Below, piece by piece: positions 32,115-45,294 of a stretch of DNA of 64,000 bases (position 1 is the stretch's first letter; each line of letters begins with the position of its first letter). This DNA is from Triatoma infestans (Eukaryota > Arthropoda > Insecta > Hemiptera > Reduviidae), in the NCBI GenBank assembly GCA_011037195.1, contig JAAEAF010006030.1:1-64000 (forward strand). Reading direction: 5' to 3'. The position numbers were made by a program, and so were the translations under genes. The notes beneath the pieces are model-generated. The model saw only the letters and a program-made list of their open reading frames with translations, made no database searches and had not been told where the DNA came from.

Positions 32115-33090
32115 AAAAAAAAAAAAAAAACTGGTGTGAAACACTCACACAACTTTCTCTTACACCAGTTCTCAAAATTATAATTGAAAAATTTTATAGT
32201 TAGTGCACCAAATTTAATGAAATTCGTCGAAAACTGAAAAAAAAACTGTTCAGTAAAAGCGGGCTTCCAGTTTCCTACTTTTCTTGAAACTCAGAATTTT
32301 GGCCATCTATTTATTTCTTATTAATTCTGTTTGGGTGATAGAATTCTATAATCAACTTAGAGAAAAACATAACCCTATCCCACCCCTAAAAGTGCCCTTA
32401 AATGAATTTTCCTAGAGAAATGTTTTAAATAAAAGTTTATGTAGGAAGTTTCAAGAAAATCGTCAGAATCATTTTTGAGCAAATCGCGAAAAAGTGAAAA
32501 AATCATTATGTAAAGTGGTAAAGTAAACGCACTTCCGGTCATCCGATTTTTTCAAACTCAGAATTTCAACAACATATTTGATTCTAATTAACATTATTTA
32601 GATGACAGAATTGTCTAATAAACTGAAATAGCACTATAGAGGAAGCCGTAACCCCACCTCCCCTCCCAAGTATCCTTAAATGAATTTTTCCGGTGAAAAG
32701 TTTCAAATAAAAGTTGTGGCTCTTTGGATGTGTAGTAGATATACCAAGTTTCAAGAAAGTTTTGGAGCCTATTTTGAGAAAATCGCAAAAAAGTAAAAAA
32801 ACCAACTAGCAAAGTGGTACTTCCGGTTGAGGAATTTTGACAGATAACGCATGGTCTGATCCCATGGTGATACCTAAACGGAATATCAAGTTTCAACTTT
32901 CTACGGCTTTTCGTTTTTTATCTATGCTGTTCACATATACCTATACATACACATACACACAATTTTCTAAAAACCACTTATTTGGACTCAGGGGACCTCA
33001 AAACGGATTTTTTCCGGTGAAAACTCGATATCGAAAATTTGCCACGACTACAATAATTCCTCTTACCAGGAGAAAGAGAAAGTAAAAAAA
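32115..33090 (+). repeat. Single arm of the ACTTCCGG-module repeat
   Basis: Starts CTGGTGTGAAACACTCACAC and ends AGGAGAAAGAGAAAGTAAAAA, the same termini as 4122-5118. Boxes at about 32264, 32531 and 32819 define modules of 268-288 bp. A TA/CA-rich stretch at 32935-32962 matches the microsatellite position in the fold-back. It shows that one arm can exist alone. Confidence 0.75.
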
Positions 33091-33749
33091 GAATCAAATT
33101 AATAAAATAAGGGAAATATTATAAAGTAATTGGTGCAAATTTTGGCTTTATTTCTTTTATTATTATATAAGTAATCATTAAATAGTGAAAGTTGGATGCT
33201 TTTTAAACATTGCTAAATGATGAAGAAGTGCCATTTGATAATATCGGCCCCGACTGGAAAACGAAATATATCACCATAATGTATCTCGTTTTATAGCTTG
33301 ACCATGCAAGTAGTAGAATATCTAGGCAGTAAGTGTGAATCAAGAAAAATGGAAAATATATAAAAATACAAAATTCTTGACTAGTCCATCATTTTCCTAC
33401 CCGGTGAATGATAAAGCAGAAATGTTTGCGAGGTGGATTACACGCTGATCTGCTGCCCGGTGTTCCGTTGGTAATGGACCCAACTTCATCATGACTGGAA
33501 TTTTCATCAACTTTCTCACTGCCTTCCTCATCTGTCCTTCTTCACTTCCTCTCGACTGCCATCCTTCAAACAGCACCATCAAACAATGTCCTCTGTATTC
33601 CCTTATAACTTCTATTTCATCATATTTTTATGGGTAAAGTTTTAAGTTAATTAAGAAAAAAAGAAGGAAATATTTTAAGTAATTACAAAATTATATTACA
33701 TGTTAATCAAATATAGTCAACAAAATTGGAGGATAATTTGCATATAAGG
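33091..33749. other. Intergenic, no gene seen
   Basis: AT-rich. A 61-codon minus frame at 33397-33582 shows no recognisable motif. Confidence 0.45.
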
Positions 33750-33985
33750 CAGATAACTTGTATTCAAAGGCAGATTACTTCTAAGGAAGTAATTTAAGTT
33801 TACTTTAAATTAGGTGCTAATTTCTTGGCTGTGATTTATATATCCTTGTGGTAAAGATTTTTAACATCATTGAAAGTCATCAAAGCAATTTTGCAGAAGA
33901 ATTTTTTCTACTAAATGGGGTTAACAAGCAGGATCCTCTGGGAAACGTGGGGCCCTATGCAACGTTTTGCGCGTGGCTTTAAAAT
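33750..33985 (+). repeat. Inverted repeat, right arm
   Basis: Reverse complement of 30120-30370: shared landmarks are TATTCAAAGG, TCTAAGGAAGTAAT, TATATATCCTTGT and GGTTAACAAGCAGG. Function unknown. Confidence 0.65.
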
Positions 33986-34091
33986 TGATGTAAACTCACA
34001 TTGTTTTATTTTTACATTATAATAATTTTATTAATTATATTATTAACTTTTTTAATGATTAATTAATAAATTTATGGCGAATATAATAATT

Positions 34092-34225
34092 CAGAGACAT
34101 TTTCCGTGGTAGCCTGCTTCATATTGTGGTCATCGACCGGTTTCGGGCGTTCGCCCATCTTCAGGATGCGTTTGTCAGACGGTGTGATAACACAGACTTG
34201 CACAGAGCAAATTCAGTTTATACAC
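34092..34225 (-). mobile_element. Short hammerhead-bearing repeat, solo copy
   Basis: Begins CAGAGACATTTTCCG like the two copies with target duplications and runs to CACAGAGCAAATTCAG. It carries a complete ribozyme on the minus strand. The right end and duplication are unclear. Confidence 0.7.
34131..34168 (-). ncRNA. Hammerhead ribozyme motif (type I)
   Basis: Same 38-nt sequence as 12655-12692: CATC, CTGAAGA, T, GGGCGAACGCCC, GAAA, ACCGGT (overlapping the last A of GAAA), C, GATG. Confidence 0.72.
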
Positions 34226-35178
34226 GAAGTTTTGTTGTGTGAAGTTAGAATATCGTAGGCAAAATGGAAGTAAATACTTATCTTTTAAATATAGTATATA
34301 ATAGTTGATTACTCTTGCTATAATTATCTTCACTGTACAATATGCACCATTCAACTCAAATACAAATTTACTTAAAAAAGAATATTTTGAATAAATTCTG
34401 CATAACTGATGCCGAAAAGATCTAAAAGATTCTGAGTGCTGATTTAGTAAAATGCCTCTGTAAAGTTTTTGCAGTGAGATTGTAATAAAAGAAATTGTAA
34501 TAAAATATATTTCACTTCGATGTGATCAAAATGGATTTACCTGAAAGAAATTATTAAATTCTCTTTGGTTAAAAATTCTTGAAATCATGCTACATAATAA
34601 AAATGATAATAATGAAAGATCATAATAGTAATATTAGGAAATATCTGAAACTTAGGATGTCGTTCGAATTTGCAATATCCTTCTTCCAATGCGTAACTTC
34701 AGAAAATAAGAATATTTTGAATTAAGAAAGTACTTCTTATAATTAATATTTTTACAAATATTTCTAAGTTAATAATTTTATTGTTATAAAAGAAAGTTTA
34801 TTAACCGTCGTATCAGCTTGATATTTTCACCTACATTTTACATAAAATCTTAAGAACATTCATACAAAATAAAATAATAATAAACATTTTATACTAAATA
34901 TTGATTTAAAATAGCGAAATTTATAAAGGTAATATAATGTGGAACTGAACAGTAAAATTTTCTGAAATAGGCGTTAAAACTGTTCGGTATCGGTTTGTGA
35001 CACTTAGTCCATTTGAGATGTCATGAACACGATATTTAGGTATTTTTAACTTTGAAAATGTTTATTTGATAGAAATCATGATGGAACGACAACTAAAAGC
35101 GTGATGATATCTTCCCCGAATGAATGCCGAACATTTACGGAGACAGTCGAATGAGTTACTTACATTAATCATGTTGGT
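34226..35178. other. AT-rich intergenic, no gene seen
   Basis: No coding or repeat signal recognised on either strand. Confidence 0.5.
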
Positions 35179-35217
35179 CAGAGCCATGTTCCATGATAGC
35201 GTGCTTCTTTTTGTGGT

Positions 35218-35255
35218 CATCGACCGGTTTCGGGCGTTCGCCCATCATCAGGATG
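35218..35255 (-). ncRNA. Hammerhead ribozyme motif (type I)
   Basis: CATC, CTGATGA, T, GGGCGAACGCCC, GAAA, CCGGT, C, GATG on the minus strand. It differs from the 12.6-kb copy only at the free position 7 of the core (T instead of A). Confidence 0.72.
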
Positions 35256-35299
35256 TTTTTGTTAAACAGTGTAATAACATAGAACATAACAACGAATCA

Positions 35300-35763
35300 C
35301 ACCATCAGAATAGGAATGACAAACAAAGAAACAGCCGGCAAATTTGCCACCATCACATATATCGGAAACCACACGTACAAACTCTCACGAACTTCTTCAA
35401 AAAACTGGGCATTAAGACATTTCAGAACAAACAATAAATTAGGCAACAAAATCCGCACTCTTACTGAGTTTACTGACGTGTATGACAGCAGTGGGGTTTA
35501 CGAGTTGGAATGCCCGGACTGTAACAACATTTACGTGGGGGCAGACAGGCAGAAAAAACAACACATCAGATCATACAAGTACAATAAAGTTGACTCAAAT
35601 TATGCCAATTACCTAAACACAAACAAACACAAACCAGACGACATCGCCAACACAATGAAACTAATACATCCAGACAAAGGACGACGACTTGACATAACAG
35701 AAAAACTCGAAATATATAACACAAGACAAAAACTTCATAAACGAACAGACAAAATTTGCCAGT
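35300..35763 (+). pseudogene. Penelope-like element GIY-YIG endonuclease domain
   Basis: The ORF ending at 35765 encodes the linker and endonuclease of a Penelope-like polyprotein: ATITYIGNHTYKLS, then FRTNNKLGNKI, SGVYELECPDCNNIYVG (the GIY and YIG elements as GVY and YVG, with the CPDC cysteines that mark the Penelope type), HIRSYKYNKVDSNYA, ANTMKLIHP and KLEIYNTRQKLHK. The reverse transcriptase that should precede it is absent; the domain abuts the ribozyme repeat. The loop after YVG looks shortened (ADRQKKQ where relatives carry GQTGR and more), so it is probably inactive. Confidence 0.8.
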
Positions 35764-36322
35764 GAACCATTATTCAAAACCCTTTTCCCACAATAACAAT
35801 AGATACGCAATAAACAATACACAACTCACCTGAAGAAATAGTTCTTAAATCTTAAAAACCAAACGGTTTTAGTTTTAAATCTGCTAGTTTGTAAGTCTGC
35901 ACAATCGAAACAAAACAGCCTTTAAGTTTGTACATACGTGAATGATCATGCAGATCAAGAAAATAAAATGTTCGTGTGGATTGTACGTTACATTAAGATT
36001 AGAAAACATACATAATTTTTTCAGCTGTAAATGTCTGTATTTGAGCTCGTTTAGACTCGTTATATTTAGGCCTGTAAAAAAGAACCCATATTTAAGTATA
36101 CGTGCGTACATGGCTGATGTATGTGAAGGGTGAAATGTGGAATGGAATGCAAATTATAAAATAAACTTGCTTATATGGATTTCTTGCTCAACATAGATAC
36201 GTTCTTACGATCATTCAGCTCGAATTCTATCATTTCTTATCAGCAACTATTCCATAGTGGCCCACAGCTGACACTTTCGCCTTATTTCGCTCTATTATAA
36301 ATGAATAAATAGAAATAATAAG

Positions 36323-36536
36323 TAAAGTAAAAGTAAAGTAAAGTAATGCCTATTTTTTTAGGCGGGCTTAACGTCCAACTACCAAATTAGGTGTCGTGGA
36401 CGGGGGCGGAAGCACCTACTTTACTATTAACATTTTTTTTAAACAAATATAAAGTTAGCAGTTATACGCTGAACTCGAACTGGGGTCCTCCCACTTACAA
36501 GTCCATGCTCATAACCACTACACCAACACCCGCCCC
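36323..36536 (-). mobile_element. tRNA-derived SINE, complete, 15-bp TSD
   Basis: 214 bp, flanked by perfect copies of AATAGAAATAATAAG (36308-36322 and 36537-36551). On the minus strand the 5' end carries an A box (GGTGTAGTGGTTATGAG) and a B box (CAGTTCGAGTTC), the internal Pol III promoter. Then comes a body with GTAAAGTAGGTGCTTCCGCC, and a TTTAC-repeat tail. The second copy at 12495-12866 hosts a hammerhead insertion. Confidence 0.85.
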
Positions 36537-36911
36537 AATAGAAATAATAAGATGGTATGGATAAATAATTATCAACGTAAAATCTCCTTCAAAAAACATA
36601 TAAGTTATATATCCTCACTCACTGATGTTTCCATTTAAAAAGGGAACGTTACTAAAGGTCCGAACATGTGTTTTCCCATTCAGGTAGCAGCACCCCTCTT
36701 AACCTAGTTCCGACATAACAAAGACTTTTCAAAAATCCAGTGTATCAACTGTATTTGCTCTGTGCAAGTCTATGTTATTACACTGTTTAACAAACACATC
36801 CTAATGATGGGCGAACGCCCGAAACCGGTCAATGACCTCAAAAAGAAGCAGGCTATCATGGAAAATGTTCGGTGCACTGTTGTTTTCCAGCTCTGCGGAA
36901 CCAACCACCAC

Positions 36912-39900
36912 ATACCACAACGTAAGTTTGTATTTGTGTAACCAATTTCGAATTCAAACTGTGTTTGGTTTAAAGTGCAACTTGTAAAAATACAATTAAG
37001 TATTGTTAAAATTAACTCAGCGTATTTTTTCTTGAATTTTATTATATTATTTAAAAAAGTAACATATTTAATGATTGGGACGAAGTGGGATAACCAATAA
37101 CCAAGAATTTTTTTTTATTTTATTTGTTTGTACATGTTTCTTGTATTCAGATATATGGATGTAATTTACTTTATTATTATAATTCTGCAATTCAATAAAC
37201 ATTTTCAATGTTTGATTTTTTCGTAAAAATAGGTTTTTGTTAGTTTCTTTTCTATTCTCCAGATTTATTACTCGAGTGAGGGCCCCCCTTGAGCGCGAGG
37301 TCCTTGGGGTTGCATTTCTCGCGTCCTGTGAATAAGGATAATATTTCCAGCAAAAACAAAAAGAAATACATAATTATGAGTTATACAGGGTTCAACATGG
37401 CCGATATTCGCCAATAAATTTCCCATTAAATATCTCCACCGTTATATAATCGAATTTAATTTCACTACCTTCTGCTAACCTACTTCTGTAATAACTTATG
37501 TGCTGTTACTCGTTTCACTTAGCAACCACGTCTTAATAGAAACAAAATGAAAATTATTGAGGTTAGTTATTGGAAGGAGTGTTTTACTTAGCTGGACCCC
37601 ATATAACTCATAACTATCCAAAGAAAGGTTTTATTAAAGAAAGTGAGGCTACTACACTTATTTAAAAAGTATAATATATTTGTTTATCCCTAACACTCTT
37701 ATACGGTTAGTGGTGGCAGTTGTGTACATGTGTTCAGTGTTGAATTATATGTGAAACATGGAATTGCAGTTAATTCTGCACTAGTTTGGTCATCTTCACT
37801 TTTTGCAATGCAAATCACCTCACTTCCCTCAATACCCTTTACCCTATATAACAACCTAACAAGAGAGTTTAACTTAGTTCTGTCTTAAGATAAGGTATCA
37901 GACAGTGAATCTATAACCTAAGCACCAGCGCTGACGTCATTCATTACCATACTATTTGGAATCAATCCTTTTCTTCACTTCCATTATTCAGTTGTACTGT
38001 AAAACAGAATTCACTTTATTTGTTTCATATATTACATATTTTCTTATATTGTATTTCAGTTGCTCTTATTTACTAAGTGATAACAATAGCCTTCAATTAA
38101 TAATAAAAAAAAATGATTTATTCCTTTATATGACTTTTTTAATGTACTTAAATCCAGATCTTTTATTCATAGAATTGAAATACCAGTTTTCTTAAGCCTA
38201 TTAGGTAGACTAGGATATTAAAATATATTTTCTGATTATTTCTTGGCCAATAAAACTACAGTTTTCTCAAATTTTGCAAAAAAAAAAAAATTCAAAATTT
38301 TGTCTCTCAATTACAAGTTGATAATTCTGGCAATCAGGTTCTCTTACAAATTTGAACGTCAGCTACTAGTGTATTTGGATGGGTTCAATTATTTTAAATT
38401 AAAACTTACTTAAAAATATTATTCAACATTACTAATGAATTAAATTCGTTTAAAAACAGCTGAAGAATCAAATTAACCATCTACAAATTTAAATTTGGCT
38501 AAACAATTGTACCAATGAATTCATTATAATAAAAGAGTCTTATTTTGCCAACTAAATATTCATTTATGCGATTAATAAAAGCTAAGTATATGAAATCTTG
38601 ATCTAAATTATCTAACAAACAGATATCATTAGATGAAGTCTTGATCTAAATTATACTGTGTAATTATACTGTATGTAGATATTATAGAGATATAGAGATT
38701 TAAAGCAATCGTTATTTAATTTTAATTTTAAAATTTAATATTTTATAACATCATGGATTTTGTTTTGTTTAATTAATTATCCTAAACATTCTGAGTATAA
38801 AAGAAAATTATTTTTTAATCAATAATTTTTTAAGGAAAAGTAAGATGGTTGTTAGAAATAGAAGTTCAGTCTAGAAGATAAGTTCAGGGGATCCCAAAAA
38901 ATGTATTTCCACTGAAAAAGCTATCTGAAATTTTCGCACGATCGCAATCTGTAAAAGCAAAAGTATAATTCCATGGATGACAGATTACGGGTCTTTAATA
39001 GTAAGTGAAAACTAAAGATAGAAAATAGGTTATCTGCGTAAGAATTAGAATAAAAGATTTACTCAAAACAAAGCTTTTTATTGAAGCAGGAGAATAAATA
39101 AAAGAAGACAAAACACAATAAAATACTTTTCACTCTGTTCAGCGATTTCTTTGTAATATAGGTCACAGAACATTCAATGCATATGATGTATTCTCTAAAA
39201 TCATCACTATCAAAAATGTCTCTATACTGAAATACTTAACAAAAGTTACGTCAAATACAGGGAAATCGAAATTTCTGAACCAGATAATAATTAAAAGAAA
39301 ACTGAAGTTTTGTTTCATGGTAGAGAATGTTTCAACGTCGTTCGTCGTTCAACGTCAACGTATTTATAATTAACAAAAAAGCACATGCGAAGTTTAATTT
39401 AAAAAAAAAGAGAGAACTAGGCATTTGAAAGTAGCAAAAACATACAAGGTACAAAAAATGCTGATACATTTCAAAAAAGAGAGATTATTTGAAAAATACT
39501 TGTGTTAAACTATATTAAAGATAACTGAATTAATTTGATCTTTTATTTAATTTAAGAATATTAGGTTAAAAAAAATCGTATTTAATCAAAACTAGAAGAA
39601 AGTTCTCACAAGTAGACGAACTTCTTTTTAATTTAAATTAACGGTATCTTTAAAAAATATAAGGTACTTATCAAAAATTGCTTGGGTTCTCGTTGCTTTT
39701 TTTTTACATTTGTTAACTCTTCAACTTCAGTTTTTAAGTTTGTTACGTTGGTGTGCTATAAATGAGTACTAATGATTTTCATTATGTTCAAACTGATCTA
39801 TTATGGAACCAAAAACAATTAAAGAAATTGCAAAGGACAGACATAACCATGATTTTGTTGTATTAACACATTTCTTTTCACTCAGAACGACATACCAAGA

Positions 39901-40429
39901 TCATTTCTAATTCGTCCGTCTGAGGACGCTTTGTAGCTTGTTCAAAATCAATGGAATACATACCAGAACAGTGTACCAGTTGGGTGGTGTTTTTTAATCA
40001 TTGATCTTAGAGTACTTAGCCATATATTTGTTATTTTCGAAAATTTGTAAATCGGATGTGTTTCTTCAAAGTTGTATATTTAATTATATCTTTGTACTCT
40101 TAATAAGTTTTTTACTTTCTCTTACTAAATGTTACTAATCAAAAAGCAATGGTTTTCATCTCTTCAGGTATATAGGTACATCAAAGTTCATTTTTACCTC
40201 TTCATTTCGGTTTTAAATTGTATTTACTGCGTTTTGTTAACCTTCTGATCAAATTTTGTATACACTAACTTTAGTAAGCAAGTTATTGATCTCAGACTGT
40301 TGGTATAACTGAAATTAATTAACGATATAGGAATCATATGTTTTCAAAATTGAGTCCTTGTTGGACAATTAATAACAAGCCCTTTCTGAATTTTACAGTA
40401 ATTTTATTTGTATTACAAAACATTTCATA
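36912..40429. other. Intergenic, upstream of sno
   Basis: About 3.5 kb of AT-rich DNA with no recognised gene or repeat. Just before the sno start, TTCTGAATTTTACAG (about 40385-40399) could be a 3' splice site for a 5'-UTR intron. Confidence 0.4.
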
Positions 40430-43400
40430 ATGTCTGTTGAAAGTGATATTAATTCAGACAGTGATTTTGAGGATCCAGACTTCTTAGAAGTACCTGGCGG
40501 AGGTAAAAATTTAGCCACTCTAACTTCTGTAAGAAGGCCACCACGAGTACAGCAACCAAATGTGAAGTATATTAAGGGTTCACAATCTCCATCAATATAT
40601 AATGTTAATTCAAATATATTTTCACTTTCGAGGCCCCCTATTTCAGGGAAAAATTCAAGTTTTTTGTCTGATATAATACAACAAATAAAGAGGCCCTTCA
40701 TGACGACAGATCATGATTATGCAAACAAAAGTAGCAATTCAACTGATCAAATAGCATATCCTGTTTTGCCAAATTTATTGCAGTTAAATAATGTTGATCA
40801 GTTGATTTCAAATCTAGGAGAAAATAACCAAGAGCAAGATCTTCATAATTTTGCTTTACACTATATTAATCACCCAGAGAAACTCTTACCTTCTCCTCAA
40901 GAACTTAACTTCAGTTTATTACAAAAAGATCCAGTTCCGGGGTTGCTTCAGTCAATCCAACATCATTCTCAAAAATCCCCTGCATTTTTACCGTCTAGTG
41001 AGGGAGAAAATACCGAAGAAGAAGGTATGGGTGTTGCAGAGACTTATGCAAACTATATGCCTTTCAAGCTAAAAATAGGTATAAAACATCCTGATCCTGT
41101 TGTAGAATCAACTTCACTTTCGAGCGTAGAACCTGTCGATGTATGGTATGAATTGTTAATTCCAAAAACAGTAATTTCTACAGGTATGCTTTCAGCTTTG
41201 CAATTGGAGGCTATCACTTATACATGCCAACAACATGAAGTAATTCTTCCTAATGGAATGAGAGCCGGGTTTCTTATTGGTGATGGAGCTGGAGTAGGAA
41301 AAGGGAGAACAATTGCAGGATTAATTTATGAGAATTATCTTCGGGGCCGTAAAAAATCAGTTTGGATTTCCATAATGAATGATTTGAAATATGATTCCGA
41401 GAGAGATCTCAATGATATTGGTGCTCGAATACCCGTGCACCACTTGAATAAAATGAAATATGTAAAAATTTATTCGCCAGAAAATGGTAATGTAAAAAAA
41501 GGAGTATTATTTTGTACTTATAGTACTCTCATCGCTCATACAGTAGGCCATACAACCGAATTTGAAAATCGCCTTGACCAGATAGTTGAATGGTGTGGTC
41601 CAAAGTTTGATGGCATTATTGTTTTTGATGAATGTCATCGTGCAAAAAATTTATGTCCTCTCAATTCGGGTAAGGCAACTAAAACAGGTTTAAAAGTGCT
41701 TCAGTTACAACTGAAACTTCCTCTGGCAAGAATTGTATATGCATCCGCTACTGGTGCTACCGAACCGAGAAATATGGCTTACATGGTAAGACTTAACTTA
41801 TGGGGGCCAGGTACACCTTATCCAGATTTCAATGTTTTTCTAAATGTTTTGCAGAAGAGAGGCGTAGGTGCAATGGAAATAGTTGCTATGGAAATGAAAT
41901 TGAGAGGCTTATATATTGCAAGGCAGTTGAGCTTTCAAGGCGTAATTTTCAAAATTTGTGAGGTTTCACTTTCTAAACACTTCAAAAATATCTATAATCA
42001 AGCCACAAAATTGTGGAATGAGGTTTTCCATAAATTTCAAGAAGCTGTGGACGTTATAAACGCTGACAAATCTATTAGGACTTACATCTGGGGTCAGTTT
42101 TGGTCTGCTCATCAACGCTTTTTTAGATATATGTGCATTTCAGGTAAAGTCTCAGATGCTGTACTTATTGCGAGAGATGCCATAAAATGCGGCAAATGTG
42201 TTGTCATAGGATTGCAGTCAACTGGAGAGGCACGTACATTATCTCAACTAGAAAAGGATGATGGAGAGTTATCTGATTTTGTTTCCACCGCCCATGGAGT
42301 ACTTCTCTCTCTTGTTGAAAATCATTTTCCAGTTGTTAGTAAGGATCATGAAAGTAAAACATTAGATGAGAGTTTTGGTGCACATAGTAAGCCTGCTCAT
42401 CCCACGAATAAAAGGAAAAAAATGAAGTTGTCAGATAATAACGATTCTTTGAGATTGAAAACTTCAGAAGGTCTTAGTGACAGTGATAGTGAAATTGAAT
42501 TTATCACACCTTTCTATGATAAATCCGTCCCAAACGGTAGTAGGACTCTCTTTAAATTGTCCGCATTAAAGCAACAATTATTAAAGAAAATTGAAAATCT
42601 AGGGAAACGTTTACCACCTAATGCCCTTGATGAATTAATTGACGAACTCGGCGGTCCCGATAATGTTGCAGAAATGACTGGCCGAAAAGGAAGAGTTGTA
42701 CATAGTGACGGCAACTTTAAATATGAAACCCGATCTGCAAATGATGTACCTCTTGAAATTTTAAATTTGAAAGAAAAACAAAGATTCATGGATGGAGAAA
42801 AAGATGTAGCCATAATTTCTGAAGCTGCTAGTTCCGGAATTTCCTTACACAGCGATAAGCGAGCCAAAAATAGAAGATGTAGAGTTCATATTACATTGGA
42901 ACTACCTTGGAGTGCAGATAGAGCCATCCAACAGTTTGGTAGAACCCATCGAAGCAATCAGTCAAATGCCCCTGAATATGTATTACTTATATCAGAATTA
43001 GGTGGAGAACGTCGATTTGCATCTGTAGTAGCAAGAAGACTTGAAAGCCTGGGAGCTTTGACGCAAGGAGATCGACGTGCTACGGAAGCAAGAGATTTAT
43101 CCAAGTACAATATTGATAATAATTACGGAAGAGCAGCTGTTGAATTGACACTAAAAAGCATTAGTGGTCTTGAAAAACCAATAGTTCCCCCTCCAATTAA
43201 TTATAAAGGTAATTTTATTAAAGATGCATTGCATGCATTAGTGGAAGTTGGTATGATATCACACTCTGAAAACAATACCAATGCTTTTTCTTTAGATTGT
43301 GATAGGAAAACGTTTGCCAAATTCTTAAATAGGATATTAGGTATAAAAGTGGAATTGCAGAATGCCATCTTTGATTATTTTACAGACACAATGGAAGCAA

Positions 43401-44152
43401 TAATAGAGAGAGCAAAAAAGTTTGGCCATTATGACCTAGGAATTTTAGATGTAGCAGCTGAAGATAAATCTACTAAAAGAATTATGGTTTCCAGCTACGA
43501 GAGAAAAGAAATGAATATTACTGTCACTACTGAACTTCATAAAGTAAGTGTTGAAAGAGGCATGAGCTGGGAAGATGCATTTAATTTATGGTCAAATTAT
43601 AGTGGATCAAAAGATGGATTTTACTATTCGCTCCATGAAAAAACTAACAACAAAGAAATTATTTTAGCTATTCTAGAGAAAAAAGTTAAAAACAAAGGAT
43701 ACACTGTGGATGGGGAAGATGTTTATACAGTGTACCGGCCAAACGTTGGTCAGCAATTAAAAAAAGAAACAATGAAAAATATTTTTAAAAAATATAAAGC
43801 AGCTGAAATGGATGAAGCACAACGTTTGTGGATTTCTCATTATGAAGCATCATTGTTTACCTGTTCGCATCTATACTGGAATGGAATTTGCAAACGCACC
43901 TATTTAGGACAAGAGTGTGATGTTGGATTGAGAAATAAAACTTACTATATTTTGTCTGGATCTGTTTTATCTATATGGAATTCATTGGAATCTATAATTT
44001 CCCACAATAATGGTTCACGATTACAAGTAGTTAGAGTTAAAACTAAAGATGGTGATAAAATTGTTGGCACGCTTGTTCCATCTTCCTGTGTGGAAAAACT
44101 TCACAATGAACTTAAACGTATCGCAAACAAATATAGTACAAGACATTTTTAA
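40430..44152 (+). CDS. sno: Strawberry notch homologue, single-exon ORF
   Basis: A 1240-residue protein of the Strawberry notch (Sno/SBNO) family: nuclear, helicase-like regulators first defined as Notch/EGFR-pathway cofactors in flies. Visible motifs are Walker [12 protein letters not shown] (residues 284-294), Walker B DECH (400-403), [11 protein letters not shown] (438-448) and the C-terminal helicase block beginning [20 protein letters not shown] at 823. It continues through [31 protein letters not shown] and a conserved C-terminal domain to about 1235. A basic/acidic linker lies at about 650-705. The start is the first ATG in frame, followed by an acidic N-terminus. Both ATPase halves appear complete. 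The 3.7-kb frame has no intron, whereas neighbouring genes have many, so this may be a retrocopy; an intact frame argues for function. Confidence 0.95.
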   Translation: MSVESDINSDSDFEDPDFLEVPGGGKNLATLTSVRRPPRVQQPNVKYIKGSQSPSIYNVNSNIFSLSRPPISGKNSSFLSDIIQQIKRPFMTTDHDYANKSSNSTDQIAYPVLPNLLQLNNVDQLISNLGENNQEQDLHNFALHYINHPEKLLPSPQELNFSLLQKDPVPGLLQSIQHHSQKSPAFLPSSEGENTEEEGMGVAETYANYMPFKLKIGIKHPDPVVESTSLSSVEPVDVWYELLIPKTVISTGMLSALQLEAITYTCQQHEVILPNGMRAGFLIGDGAGVGKGRTIAGLIYENYLRGRKKSVWISIMNDLKYDSERDLNDIGARIPVHHLNKMKYVKIYSPENGNVKKGVLFCTYSTLIAHTVGHTTEFENRLDQIVEWCGPKFDGIIVFDECHRAKNLCPLNSGKATKTGLKVLQLQLKLPLARIVYASATGATEPRNMAYMVRLNLWGPGTPYPDFNVFLNVLQKRGVGAMEIVAMEMKLRGLYIARQLSFQGVIFKICEVSLSKHFKNIYNQATKLWNEVFHKFQEAVDVINADKSIRTYIWGQFWSAHQRFFRYMCISGKVSDAVLIARDAIKCGKCVVIGLQSTGEARTLSQLEKDDGELSDFVSTAHGVLLSLVENHFPVVSKDHESKTLDESFGAHSKPAHPTNKRKKMKLSDNNDSLRLKTSEGLSDSDSEIEFITPFYDKSVPNGSRTLFKLSALKQQLLKKIENLGKRLPPNALDELIDELGGPDNVAEMTGRKGRVVHSDGNFKYETRSANDVPLEILNLKEKQRFMDGEKDVAIISEAASSGISLHSDKRAKNRRCRVHITLELPWSADRAIQQFGRTHRSNQSNAPEYVLLISELGGERRFASVVARRLESLGALTQGDRRATEARDLSKYNIDNNYGRAAVELTLKSISGLEKPIVPPPINYKGNFIKDALHALVEVGMISHSENNTNAFSLDCDRKTFAKFLNRILGIKVELQNAIFDYFTDTMEAIIERAKKFGHYDLGILDVAAEDKSTKRIMVSSYERKEMNITVTTELHKVSVERGMSWEDAFNLWSNYSGSKDGFYYSLHEKTNNKEIILAILEKKVKNKGYTVDGEDVYTVYRPNVGQQLKKETMKNIFKKYKAAEMDEAQRLWISHYEASLFTCSHLYWNGICKRTYLGQECDVGLRNKTYYILSGSVLSIWNSLESIISHNNGSRLQVVRVKTKDGDKIVGTLVPSSCVEKLHNELKRIANKYSTRHF

Positions 44153-45280
44153 GATTTTATTCACATCAGATGAATCAATCTATCGCTGTTAATTGTACAT
44201 AAAAATTCTTTCAGACATCAGTTTACTGCATTTATATTTTTATAAACATGTTCTGTTATCTTTCAGGCAATGTTATCATTTCAATATTTTCATTATATAT
44301 TTTTGGGTTTGCAATGAAAGAAATAATTTGATAGAGAATTTATCTTTTAATACTTTTAAGTCAATGTTTGTTACTATTAACAACTACTAGTTAAATATTT
44401 AACTTTTTCTTGAGAAATTAAATATAGAATTCAAAGAACATAGAATTAGTATGTAGGTTTATACATTTAAAAATAAAAATATAAATATTGATTTCAGTGT
44501 TCCAATTATTACTTAATATAAAATGAGAAAGCTATTTGTCTTTTAAAAATTAAACAGTAATTAAAAAGGCTTTAATTACTTTTTACTTTCCCTATCCAAT
44601 TATTTAAAATATGATTCTTTTATAAAACTGATTATATCATTTGCATTATATTTATGAACATCTTATAAATATTTATATACTATCCAAGAATTCTATTATT
44701 CTTATATTTCTTAGACTGATTACTAGAAAATATATAAGTGAACTGAATTTGTTGTTGGACATAACAGTTAAAAGAAATAATTTTTTTCATAGTTTCTTCA
44801 ACAAGAATTGTATTGCAAAGCAATACTTTAATCTTTTTTCTTTGCATATGAAACAATAGAAACTTTTTTCCTATCCTCCTCATGCTGGTATTCTATTTTC
44901 GCTTAGTAAACGTTGAGGTCAATGAACTTCATGAAGAACAATGAAAAACATAAGGTTGGAATGATTTCGAGAAAGTTATGCCAACAGTTATTCTACATAA
45001 GTTTATTGATTGAAAAACCTTCAAAATGATTTTATTGTATTAATTTGTTAATTGAACATAAAATACTTTGAGAAATTTTATTCATAAAAAAATAATATCT
45101 TTCGTTAGTTCAGTAGTCAGAAATGGAGGTAGTTCTTTCAAGACATATTAAGAGAATGGAATATGCATAAACTCTGAATTTCTCTGAATACTTCATGAAA
45201 TGAAGACTTTTTTAACTAGGTCCTTAAAATGTGCTTGATATGTTACAAGAAGTTTCGAAGTTTTAATCTTGTTTGCAAAC
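44153..45280. other. Intergenic downstream of sno
   Basis: AT-rich, with several AATAAA-like signals (for example near 44472) that could end the sno transcript. No other gene seen, and no long poly-A tract at the ORF end. Confidence 0.4.
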
Positions 45281-45294
45281 TGTATAATTTATAT

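Larger units (their letters stand above)
35179..36911. mobile_element. Penelope-like element remnant bounded by inverted hammerhead repeats
   Basis: Left end CAGAGCCATGTTCCATGATAG with an intact ribozyme on the minus strand (35218-35255). Right end has a ribozyme on the plus strand (36797-36834, with CTAATGA in place of CTGATGA) and finishes CAGCTCTGCGGAACCAACC. In between are GIY-YIG endonuclease coding sequence (35300-35763, plus) and a later SINE insertion (36323-36536). The coding module and the ribozyme ends together match Penelope-like elements, which are known to carry hammerheads in their terminal repeats. Confidence 0.7.

Noticed and set aside
44153..44500. Poly-A tail and target duplication of a sno retrocopy
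   Set aside because: No long A tract or matching flanking repeats could be found, so retroposition is left as an inference.
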